64,000 nt of DNA from Excoecaria cochinchinensis (Eukaryota; Streptophyta; Magnoliopsida; Malpighiales; Euphorbiaceae). Of this stretch, positions 47,198-57,091 are shown piece after piece. The notes under the pieces were generated by a model that was not told where the DNA came from, did no database searches, and worked only from the letters and a program-made list of their open reading frames with translations. Made by a program: the position numbers and the translations under genes. Where the stretch lies: positions 6,309,001-6,373,000 of the forward strand of contig CANTUQ010000035.1 in NCBI GenBank assembly GCA_947683425.1. Direction: 5' to 3'. Position 1 is the stretch's first letter. Each line of letters begins with the position of its first letter.

Positions 47198-48352
47198 CTG
47201 TGATGCTTTTCGAACCTAGCAAAGGCCCTCATCTGAACCCACTTTTAGGGCTCGAGGGATTGGTTCGCGTGTTTTTTATCTTGGGCATCATAAGTCATCT
47301 TGGATGCCTCCTTTCCAATAGAACATTGGAAATGATCATCTAGACTCACAACGCCTTTAGGCACCTTTGAGTTATTTTGGAGTCGCCACCCAATTTTTAA
47401 GAAATTGGGAAAGGTCTCTAACCTCTATTGGTCTAAACCAGAGATGGCGTTCGTAACTTCACTCTTATTAATGACTTAAGTTTATAAATAAGTTTTTAAG
47501 AAATTAAAATTCCATCTCTCTTCTCACGTGATTGTGCATTGAATTTAAAGCGCATTTGCAAGCATATTGAAAGAGATAAATAAAGCGGTAAGTAAATAAA
47601 TTATGAATAAAAATTAGGACAGAACAATCCCCCAAAATAAGAAAGCATAAATAAATAAAACTTGCCCCAAAATTAATTACAAGGGCCCAAAAAAGAATAA
47701 AAATAATTAAGAATGCATAAAAGTAATTAAAATGAATCATACATAAATCGGGTCATTTATTATTTTTAGGAATATTGGTTCCCTTCTATTAACTTAGAAA
47801 ATGATTGGAGAACTATTTTTAGGGTATTGATTGAAAAAACCAAGATGAGTGATCCCAATTTATGAAAATTAGTTCTCTATTTGATAGTGATATTTTATTG
47901 GCTAAAATAGGATATTGGTCCAATTTATTAAGAAAAGTCCCAAGTTATTAGTTATTAAAAAAACATGACTTTCTATAATACGGATAATTAATAAAAACAT
48001 TTTACATACAACACATAAAAATAATATAATAATAAAAGAAAATACAAAATTTAAAATGCAAACCCTAAATTGGATAGTCTTTAATTCTCTGATCCTCCGA
48101 CCCGAGCACGAGTGTAACTCGCGAAAATAAATAATTTTTGAGACAAATAAAAAAATGAATAAAATGTTAGTGAAGTAAATTAAATAATTAATGAACATAT
48201 AAATTAATTGAATAAAATTTAATAGATCAATCAAATAATAATCAATTAAACTAATTAAATATAAACAATTAAATAAATAAAGATAAAAAAAATGAAGCGA
48301 AAGGCAGCATGCAGGAAAACAAAGAAAAACAAAAGAATCATGACGGTGCAGA

Positions 48353-48456
48353 AAAACACAGCTGTGTTTTCTTATGAAACACAGCTGTGTTTCCCGAGCA
48401 AGGCACCGAGCAGTGCAGGAACATAGCTGTGCTTCCTGTGAAACACAGCTGTGTTT
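48353..48456. repeat. CACAGCTGTG palindrome cluster, element D 5' LTR
   Basis: Perfect palindromes AAAACACAGCTGTGTTTT (48353-48370), GAAACACAGCTGTGTTTC (48376-48393) and AAACACAGCTGTGTTT (48441-48456) are present, plus one degraded copy near 48416-48438. Confidence 0.92.
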
Positions 48457-48832
48457 TTGCTCCGCCAAGCAAAAACTCACCATTCTACAGGAAAAACACT
48501 GATTTTAATTCAAAATACTAAAAAAAATCAACAAGATCCAACTCCATAGAATGCAATAATAAAAATAAGATAGATTAAATTAAATAAACAAAACACGAAC
48601 AAACATTTGAATAAAAAAATAGTAAAATGAAAGAATTAAATAAACTAAAAAGAAAGATTAAACAATGACCAGAGGAGGTTAGCTGAGCAAAAAACCAGAG
48701 ATTAACAAAGCCAATCGAGATTGAAAATACAAGATAAAAATAAAGAAAATCATATTATATTTTATGCATCATGCTCGGACGGTCGGACAAAACAGGGGAG
48801 ACAAAGTGCTGAAAGGGGAGGAGATCGAGCAG

Positions 48833-48905
48833 TCACGACTCGTGAATGCATTGCACGAGTTGTGTAGTGCATTCACGACTTGTGCATGCATTGCACGAGT
48901 CATGC
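48833..48905. repeat. CACGACTCGTG palindromes, element D 5' LTR
   Basis: TCACGACTCGTGA (48833-48845) is perfect. GCACGAGTTGTG, TTCACGACTTGTGCATG and GCACGAGTCATG follow, alternating the two complementary cores. Confidence 0.88.
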
Positions 48906-49279
48906 AGTCCGATCGGGGAAACGCGAGGCCCTCTTCGACGACCGAACGGGAAAAGGAAAATAACGATACTATCCGATCGGGAAAAAGCAAAATCCGACCG
49001 GAGAATCATGATTCAAGAAAAAACAAAGATAAAATCCAATCGGCAACCACAATACAAGCAAAAACAAATCACGACTCAAACAACCAGAAAAATAGAGAAG
49101 AATAGAGGAAATGATAACAGACCAACAAACGCAATATCATGTGATCAAAACATGCATAATAAAGCAATGAACATGCTTAATGAATCATAACAACAACGAA
49201 CACGATGAACAAGTTAATAAAATCAAACAACAAATAAGAAGAAAAATAATATATACAATGAGCAAAAATAACAGGTACT

Positions 49280-49605
49280 GCAAAACGAAGAAAAGAAGTA
49301 AGAAAGAAAGAAAAAGAAGAAGAAAGAAAGAAAAGAAATAGAGAGATGGCTATTCAGTATTTACCCTCAGATATTGATCTTTGATCTGCAGATGAAAGGT
49401 TTTTGATTTTCCTCTTTGCTTTTGTTAAAAAGTGAAAACAGAGCAAAACGAAGAAAAGAAGTAAGAAAGAAAGAAAAAGAAGAAGAAAGAAAGAAAAGAA
49501 ATAGAGAGATGGCTATTCAGTATTTACCCTCAGATATTGATCTTTGATCTACAGATGAAAGCTTTTTGATTTTCCTCTTTGCTTTTGTTAAAAAGTGAAA
49601 ACAGA
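49280..49605. repeat. 163-bp tandem duplication in element D 5' LTR
   Basis: Two nearly identical copies begin GCAAAACGAAGAAAAGAAG. The 3' LTR has one copy near 31110-31290, so the duplication is younger than the insertion or arose during it. Confidence 0.88.
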
Positions 49606-50012
49606 GATTGATGAAAACTTTAAACAAGATTTTCGTTAATGAAAAATAAAAGATGAAGGATGATTGAGTCTCAAACTTCAAGAATTGATTTCCTGGGTCA
49701 AGAGCAATCTCAGAATGCTTCAAGAACAAAAATCACTTTCTTGCTCTCCGGGCTCTTCTCTCTGTGTTTTTCTTTCTGGGTTTTTTGGTGCTTTCTAAAA
49801 CCATCCCCTCCCTCAATAATTCTTCCTAACTTTTTCTTTTTATATCTCAGAGAATATTAAATATTTTCTTTTTCCCAAATCCAGCCATAAACCATCATTT
49901 TTCAACTAAATCCCCGAAATAACGGAATAGGGAGTGCTGGGGGCAGTGGAGCGCGTGAGGCAGGTGAGATCTGCCTCATGTTACCTCTCACCAAGGCGGG
50001 AGGGGCCTCTTG

Positions 50013-50113
50013 CATCTCACCAACGTGAGATGGGCCTCATGTTGTGAGGTTGCATCTCACCAACGTGAGATGGGCCTCACAAGCGTGAGGCTGCATCTCA
50101 TGTGGGTGAGATG
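50013..50113. repeat. Five-hairpin chain in element D 5' LTR U3
   Basis: CATCTCACCAACGTGAGATG (50013-50032), CCTCA-TGTTG-TGAGG (50035-50049), CATCTCACCAACGTGAGATG (50053-50072), GCCTCAC-AAGC-GTGAGGC (50074-50091) and CATCTCA-TGTGGG-TGAGATG (50094-50113). Confidence 0.9.
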
Positions 50114-50328
50114 GGCCTCACACCACAGGCCCTCCAAAAAACCTTACTCCCCTCCATTAACTTATTTTTCTATCCCCTTTTTATTCTACAATAATAAAAT
50201 AAAAAAAGAAAAACATTTTTTTTTAGGAAACCATCACTTCGATCTGTCTTTTGCCTACGAACAAATATCATTTTCGTCATTGGGTAACTTCGGTCTGGGC
50301 TGCCTCAGGACCCGGTGTCTACAGTATC

Positions 50329-50790
50329 TGACTCATCCCACTAGCCTCTGTTCGGCCTGTATGGCATCGTATTTGCCCACCCAGCCTCCGTTCGGCTTGC
50401 ACGGTGTCTGATTGCATTTGTCCTGCTGGCCTCTGTTTGGCTTGCACGGTGTCTGATTTGTCCCACTGGCCTCCATTCAGCTTGCACAGTGTCTGATTTA
50501 TCGTGAGATGTAGTGTTATCTAACTATAACTTGACTGTAATTTGTCCTATCACATTTATCCTGCTGGCCTCCGTTCGGCTTTCACGGTATCTTCCTACGA
50601 ACCCCCATTCGGTCTGCAAGGGGTATGACTAGGACTGTTGTTAAGATGCAATGTATTCTATTGTGACTCGTTTGTCTTGCTGACCACCATCCGGCCTGCG
50701 CGGCATCTTCTTGCTAACCCTGTCCGGTCCACAAGGGATATGATTGTTGCTGACCCCCTTCGGTCGGCATAATATCTAATTTGTTAACCA
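50329..50790. repeat. Element G minisatellite
   Basis: About ten irregular units of about 35-50 bp read CTGGCCTCCGTTCGGCTTGC then ACGGTGTCTGATTTGTCC. The array continues units at 28975-29010 on the far side of element D and at 53570-53620 beyond LTR H. The core AGCCTCCGTTCGGCTT resembles the AGCCCGTTCTAGGCTT core of the element D array. Confidence 0.82.
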
Positions 50791-53550
50791 CTATAAGGCT
50801 CATTCCTGACCACAAGATTAGCTCAGCTAAAGTAGTCGAGAACAGTCACTACACAGCAATCACATGCACATAAATTCTAACACACACGCAAGCCAAAACC
50901 TGTACGATTAAATTTCATTACACACACATTCACATGCAGCAAATATCTCATGCTATCACATGCTAGAACTTATGCATTCACATAAATACTTACATCATAA
51001 GCTTATTATTACAATACTTATTCACTTAGTTCTTTACATGCTTCTTGGTTGTGAAAGGAGCATACAAAACATATACAAAATACGTTGCCCATAAACCTAA
51101 AACCTACACTATACGTACTCCTAATGTTGACTGTTGGGAATGCGGATCCGCCCTTCACAATCACTTCACGTCCAAACCTACACAGATTCAAAAACCCGTG
51201 TTAAGTGATAGCGCTTAGTGGGGAAAACAATACATAGTATACAATACAATAAATATATTCATGCATAAGGTATATCATATTATAAGTGAGTAAAGTTGTG
51301 TTCTAACTTCAATAATTTCCACTCATCACATGCATCTATTTTCAGTGTACTAGCATAAAATAATCATACCTTACTTCACATTGTTGCATTATATTCTCGC
51401 ATACACTTCGCATTTGAATTCATAAGTAGCTTACTTATACTTCACATTATGCGATTAATTAACATATTTATTTAACCTTGCCTGCAACTCAAAGATGCGG
51501 ATAACGGGTACCGCATCAGTACCCAAAGGTACAACAAACACGTTAGTATCTGTAGATACCACGCATTTGCATCAGTACCCAAAGGTACAGGAAAGATCAA
51601 TAATATCAACAAATTGACATTAAGGAACCTAATAAGGATTCAAATTGCATTGATGATTCCAGAGGAGTCAGACGTATTTTGCTGCAACACTTAGACTCTA
51701 TAGGCATGCCTATCTATCCACTTTTTGACTCGCAGGCTAAAATTATTAAGTTTAATTATTTATTCAATTGATCTCACATTCCAGCAGTCATGATAATACA
51801 CATAAGCAAAATAGTATAATTTCTTGATTACACATACCTATAAGTTGTTGAACAAATTCACATAAACTCATAGAACAACTTGATATGGATCACAACTCAA
51901 TTAATCACATACGTTCACCTTGTTTAATCTTAGCATTTAATACTTATTATATGATATTAAACTTGATTAATTATTGCTTAAACATTCATATAATAATCAT
52001 GAATGATTTAGAAGTCATTGCAAAATCAGGGTACCTCACGGTCACAACCATTTTGGTTGTCACCGTGACATACTAAGGTCCCAAAACAGAATGTAACTTA
52101 AGATATCTCATAGTCACAACCCTTTTGGTTGTCACCGTGGCATACTCCACATACCCAGACATAATGTAACTCTTGGGTATCTCACGATCACAACCATTTT
52201 GATTGTCACCATGACATACACCACATTGCCAGGCAGAATGTAAATCATGGTATCTAACGGTCACAACCATTTTGATTGTCTCTGTGACATACCAAGTTTA
52301 TCCAGGAAGAATGGAATCCTTGCATACCTCACGGTGGTAAACTTTTTGGTTGTCACCGTGACCCATGCAAAAATACCAAAACATAACTGTGTTTTACCAA
52401 AACACAGTTGTGCTACCAATCTCATTTCTCATATCAATTACAAGACTTCTAAATCCTATTCAAACATCACGCTCAACCAATTCATCCTTCTAACAATATG
52501 TTCACCTACTTACCAACTTGCTAACAATCTCAATTTCCACACAAATAGACTTCAATTTAAATAGTTATAACCAAAAGTTCGTAAGAGACCTTAAACATGT
52601 TTTAGTTATCATGTATATGTCATTTTGAAATCTTACATATGATCAAACACTTTCAAATTTCAGGCTTAGCTGAGTCTAAATTATGTCCAAGAATCACATA
52701 TCAATCAACTTGCACAATCCCTCTCCTCATAATTTATGCATTCAACATTATATCCGAAAACTAAGATTGAAGAACAATAATCACTTTCTAGTTAAACCAA
52801 TACATAATTTCCATCCACATCATACATACCACCCTTAATACTCTAAATTTAAACAATTAACAATAAGAACACAAAATAAAGCAAGTTCCCAAACCTCTAC
52901 TCCTATGCTCCTAAAGGGCTCCCTTTGAACTTGGTTCTCCCAATTTAGCCTTTCCTTTATCCTTCTTTAATTCAACCACTACAATTTCAAGTCCAATTTC
53001 TAGAAATTGGAACCAAATTCAACTATCAATTCCAGCTTAATAATAATAGCAAGAAAAAGTAGAAGAAGAACCAAATACTAAATCCCTTACCTAATTCGAT
53101 AACAATCTTTGCATTAACAACCAACTATCCAATTAGTAAGTCAGATTTTTAGAAGTATTTGCTTAAAAATGAAGAATAAAACTTGAAAGGAAGAAGAAGA
53201 AGCTTAAACGAAGAAGAGAGGAACACATGCAGAAAAGTGGTCATTTTCTCTCTCCAACTCAATTTATATGGATGGAAGTGGTGGGTTGGCAAAGCCTAAG
53301 CTTGCCACCCGGAATTCCACTCAAAGACTCTAAATTTCCATTAGCTTAATCAAGTCCATTTAACTCATAATTAATCCACTACTAATAAATCATGCACTTT
53401 CACAATTAAGCCACTTAACTTATTTCATTTATTCAATTAAGTCCTCATTTCATTTGCACTTTATTCCTTAATTAACATATTCAATGCAATCTTATCCCAT
53501 TTATCTTAATTAGACCAATTAGCCAATAGGGTATATTCCGGGCTATTAAA
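50791..53550 (-). repeat. LTR H, probable solo LTR inside element G
   Basis: It is related to the LTR of element C (GTTAAGTGATAGCGCTTAG and the CACATGCACATAAA-type start), in the same minus orientation. Both sides are element G minisatellite, and no internal region accompanies it. The ends are not sharp: the right end reads CCGGGCTATTAAA, and an exact target duplication was not found. A minus-strand TATA (CATATAAATT) lies at 53261-53270. Confidence 0.6.
52035..52365. repeat. Five-copy hairpin array in LTR H
   Basis: A unit of about 73 bp is repeated at about 52035, 52107, 52180, 52253 and 52327. Each holds an interrupted palindrome such as GGTCACAACC-ATTTT-GGTTGTCACC. The spacers share a CAGAATGTAACTYATGGTATCT-type sequence. 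A further hairpin AACTGTGTTTT-ACC-AAAACACAGTT (52385-52409) follows. Confidence 0.9.
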
Positions 53551-53878
53551 ACTACCATCTGGATAACATAGTGTCTGATTTGCTAACCCTCTTTGGGTCA
53601 GCATGGCGTCATGTCCCTATAGTTTGTAGAAGATTTTATTAATTCATTGGAGATTGGCTTATCTCAAGATGTAAATTTCATGTACATTTTTATGTTGTCA
53701 TTTAATTTCATCTTTTTTACTTACTGTGTTATGAAACAATTTGGAAGTGCAAGTAAAATGTTAGCAAGAATGTAAATATACAAGGTGAAACATAAATTTA
53801 ACAAAACATAAGTTTCATTAATAAAATGTAAATTTTGTACAACAAATATACAAGTGCATAAAACAATCCCTGAATACA
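53551..53878 (-). other. Element G spacer between minisatellite and extra ORF
   Basis: Residual minisatellite units (GTGTCTGATTTGCTAACCC) lie at 53570-53620. AT-rich sequence without a gene follows. Confidence 0.6.
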
Positions 53879-55819
53879 CTAGAGGGGAAAATAGTCTGAC
53901 GGCTCCTCCAGATCCTCCTCATCGTCAGATACGTGTATAGGTTGATCACCAGATGAAGACGTGGATGGCCCGACTCTAGAGGAAGAGGGCTGGCTGCTAG
54001 GCACTGAGGGCCCGACCCATGTGGCCGACCGCGGCGGGACAACAACTGGTGCGGATGCTGGGTGTCCCTGCTGGAATTGGACCTGAGCGTACCCATCCAA
54101 GAATGGCCGAGTACAAACCCCAAGGAACTCTAGAATGTCTCTTATTATACCACCCAACTCCGTGAAGGCCTTCGACAGTCTCGTCGTCTGGTGTCCGATT
54201 GTGTCCCTGATACCTATGAGTCTGGTCTCCATTTGCTCTCTGAATACCCTGATAGATGCAGATATGGTCGGTATGGTACCCTCTAACACCTCTATCTGGA
54301 ATTTAAAAGCAGTGACGAACTCATCAACCATCTGAATAGCCTCATCCACCCACTGGGCCGCTGTAACCTAGGAGGTACCCCAACTGTGCCTCAACTCCTA
54401 TATGAGCCTCCCCTACTCCTCTATGATCCTCTCCTGCCGGCCTAGACACTCAAGCAGGACCTGATCTCTCTCCTCCTATCGATGAAGGTGCTCTAGCAGG
54501 ACCAAATCTTTCTCCTCCTACCGTCGCTCCATGGTGGCGAGAGCGGCAGTCATAGAATCTATAATATCAGGTTGAGCTAGCTGCAGAGGTGGCAATAGAC
54601 TGGGACACGCTGGCTCTACCTTGTGCTCTGCTGGAGGTGCCATGGAAGTGGATGCCTCCGAGTGTCCTAGCCTACTATAGGGGTGGAAGCTCCCGGTCTC
54701 CTGAAGCTATGAATGCTAGACTCGCGATGGTGGTGGTGGAGTGGGACTCTGTGCTCTCTAAGACGGAGGGGTGACCAGTAAGTCCTCCACACTAAACTTG
54801 ATACCCATGTCAAATGGAGTCTGAGGCAGCTCCTCCTACGGCTGAGGCTGTTGCGGAGGCATCTATGTGGGCTGCGGCTCCTAAGGCTGGGGCTGCTGTG
54901 GAGGCTGCTCCTCCATCTGGGGCTCCTCTGCTGGCAAGAGTATAGGGAGACCAAATATGCACCTAGTCTCTGCCATCGTAAGTAAGCGGTACTCCTTTGG
55001 GCGATCGATCACCTATGCAATCATACCCATGGTCTGAGCCGCCAATGCGTCCACATAAATACTCTCATCAAGTGGAGGTCCATATCTCCTGGGATCAACT
55101 CTCAAATGAAGAAGCAACCTAGTAACCACTCCCCTGGCCCATATAGTAGGGGATGTCCCACGTGAGACCCTGAAAAAAGTTCGGCAATATCTCATGGCTA
55201 ATATTAAGGCACCGGCCTGCTACTATTGCCCACAAACTCCAAATATTGACCCCATTCGCCATCTCGGGTTACCTGCCCATCCCAAGTACGAATTAGAGAG
55301 GACCTTGTGTATATATCATAGAGCCTGAGATGAGAGCACCGTGCTATTTTCCGTGTCATGATCATATGGTACCCCAGGCATGGCGATCATATCCCAATGT
55401 TTCCTCCAAATAGCCCTCTGAGGAATCAACACGTCATTTCCATGAGGAAGCCCCATGGATTGTGAAAAAGTCTGGCGCATGATGCTGTAATGATATCCTC
55501 TGATCTAGAACTGGATGACCCCCTCCTCTGTGTTTGATCTCTGGAATCCCCCACAATAAAGAGTGGCCAAGAACGCTCTGACCACCTTCAGATGGGTCTG
55601 GAATGAAGGTCATAAAAACTCTATCCATCCTACTGACCCTATAAGCGCATCGACCTCCTCGAGCATCCCCATGCTCTGCAAAAATGGCCTAGAAATGAAG
55701 CGGCTGGTGCGAAACTGCATGTGTGCCAAGGCCCGAAAACTCCTCCTAGCCTTGTCGCTCATCCACTCGGGAGCCTGATGCTCGGCCGGATCCTAAGGGA
55801 TGTTGAGTCGTGGAGGCAT
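53879..55819 (-). pseudogene. Element G extra ORF, ATHILA ORF1-like, stops only
   Basis: From ATG 55819 to the stop at 53879 is exactly 647 codons in one frame with no net frameshift, though with many stops (for example TAG after MPPRLNIP, TGA after WIEFL). N-terminal motifs KARRSFRALAHMQFRTSRF and FLQSMGMLEEVDALIG parallel LYDRPFSQCKYFPSDFLEQ and GMLDTINKML of the element E ORF. Next come IRGYHYSIMRQTFSQSMGLP and TFFRVSRGTSPTIWARGVV, then a Pro/Gln-rich region (MEEQPPQQPQP). A long coiled coil (54349-54120) follows, then a Ser-rich tail ending IHVSDDEEDLEEP. The role is unknown; the sense orientation within G and the TATA box at 56582 suggest its own transcript. Confidence 0.7.
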
Positions 55820-56581
55820 CCTGAAAAGAATAAAAGTTAGTTTTGCACTACCATCATAAGTAAGCTAATCAAAAGATTAAAAATTTTACAAATTCCGGCA
55901 GCATTTTGGCTAAAATGTGCCTCCTAAAAATTTTGGCATCATCTCGATAAGGATGTGCCCACCCAAAAAATTAAAAATTTGGGCAGCATCTCGAGAAAGA
56001 CGTGCCCATCTCCCTGCATAAAAACACAAAATAGTGGGATAGGCCTCAAGCCCCAAGCAATAATTTCATTTGTTCACTTATTCTACGCTATGATTAAACG
56101 TCCAATTTAGTCTAGCTTGGTCCTCAAATTTTAGTCGGATGGGGGCATTTTCATAAGTCCATTACTCTTCCCCTTTTGTTCATTATTCGCTTCTATATTA
56201 TTTATCAACATGGTTACACTTAGTAGTCAGTGCATATAGGCCCAAAAAAATGCCGAAAATAAATGGAAAGAATTTAGTCTTACATTTAGAGAGTATACAA
56301 TTATCATACATTTTTAAATGAAAGTTTACCCAAAAAGAAGTAGAAAAAGATGATAAACTAACCTGGTAGTCGAAAAAATGCATTGAAAGGAAACTTGATG
56401 AATTTACAAAAAAGATATCTCTAAATGTGTGTGAGGGAGCAAGGATCATTTTGGAGCAAGTGGTGCACAAAACGAGTGAGAAACGAGTGAGAAAAGGGGA
56501 AAAACCGTGGGGTGGCATCGGTTCGTGAGAAAAAAGGAAGAAAAAGAGAAAAGAAAGACTGAAGGTGTGCGCAACTGCGTA

Positions 56582-56591
56582 CCTTTTATAG
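56582..56591 (-). promoter_or_regulatory. TATA box ahead of the element G extra ORF
   Basis: The minus strand reads CTATAAAAGG, about 770 bases before ATG 55819. The palindrome CGACGGG-TAG-CCCGTCG (56603-56619) lies 12 bases upstream. Confidence 0.5.
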
Positions 56592-56602
56592 TTTTTTGTG
56601 AT

Positions 56603-56930
56603 CGACGGGTAGCCCGTCGGATGACCGAGCAACTGGAACCCCATCGGTTGCTTACAATTCCTATTTTTCTTCTTTTCTTCTTTCCCTCTTTCCCTCTTTT
56701 TTCAAAAAATTTCGAAAATACAAATACTCCCTGAACATTTTGCCTTCGATTTCCATGCCCGATACATCTCTCCGTCAAATTATTTTTTTCTTTGTAAAAT
56801 AAAAGACAAAGGAAATATGCAAAAAAGATATTTCACACAAGTGAAAATGCATGGGAGATGCTGATGACAATCCCAAAAGATGGCCAAAAGGTTGACCGAC
56901 GGGCATGCCATCGGTAGATCGAGAGACGGG
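56603..56930. repeat. Internal dyad cluster of element G
   Basis: CGACGGG-TAG-CCCGTCG (56603-56619) is a perfect 7-bp stem. ACCGA...TCGGT (56895-56915) encloses the perfect palindrome GGCATGCC (56902-56909). The 13-mer GACCGACGGGCAT (56894-56906) is identical to 28339-28351 in the U3 of element G. Confidence 0.85.
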
Positions 56931-57091
56931 TAGCCTATCCCTCATGATTTGCTTTAAAAGCTCATGCCTTCCTTGGGATTCATGCATTCTTCATCCTGGA
57001 CTTCAAATAGAGCTTCCTTTTTTAGGTTTTGATCTCTTTTCTTCCTTTCTTTTCTTGTTAGTTTTAATTTTTTAGCCGCAATATATAGAGA

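Larger units (their letters stand above)
29011..50323 (-). mobile_element. Element D: Tat/Ogre-like retrotransposon spanning 21.3 kb with nested insertions
   Basis: The LTRs at 29011-31961 and 47199-50323 are highly similar. GTATC flanks both sides (29006-29010 and 50324-50328), so they belong to one insertion. Orientation is minus, set by the primer site at 47179-47197 and the gag at 45384-46079. Removing element E (31971-40307) and the CACTA (41949-43931) leaves about 4.9 kb of interior: leader, partial gag, non-coding sequence and a minisatellite. There is no protease, RT or integrase, so it is non-autonomous. Confidence 0.9.
47199..50323 (-). repeat. Element D 5' LTR
   Basis: It is 3125 bp, 174 longer than its partner. 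Most of the excess is a 163-bp tandem duplication (49280-49442 and 49443-49605) and two extra hairpins near 50013-50072. It has the same palindrome clusters: 48353-48456 (CACAGCTGTG), 48833-48905 (CACGACTCGTG) and 50013-50113. Confidence 0.92.
55820..57091. promoter_or_regulatory. Divergent region between the two element G ORFs
   Basis: No gene. It lies between the minus ORF (start 55819) and the plus ORF (start 57092). It holds a minus TATA box, dyads at 56603-56619 and 56894-56915, and a tandem TTTTGGCATCATCTCGA / TTTGGGCAGCATCTCGA pair near 55930-56000. Confidence 0.5.

Noticed and set aside
52035..52365. CRISPR-like spacing
   Set aside because: Units are whole tandem repeats including the spacers, in a plant LTR; there are no unique spacers and no cas genes.
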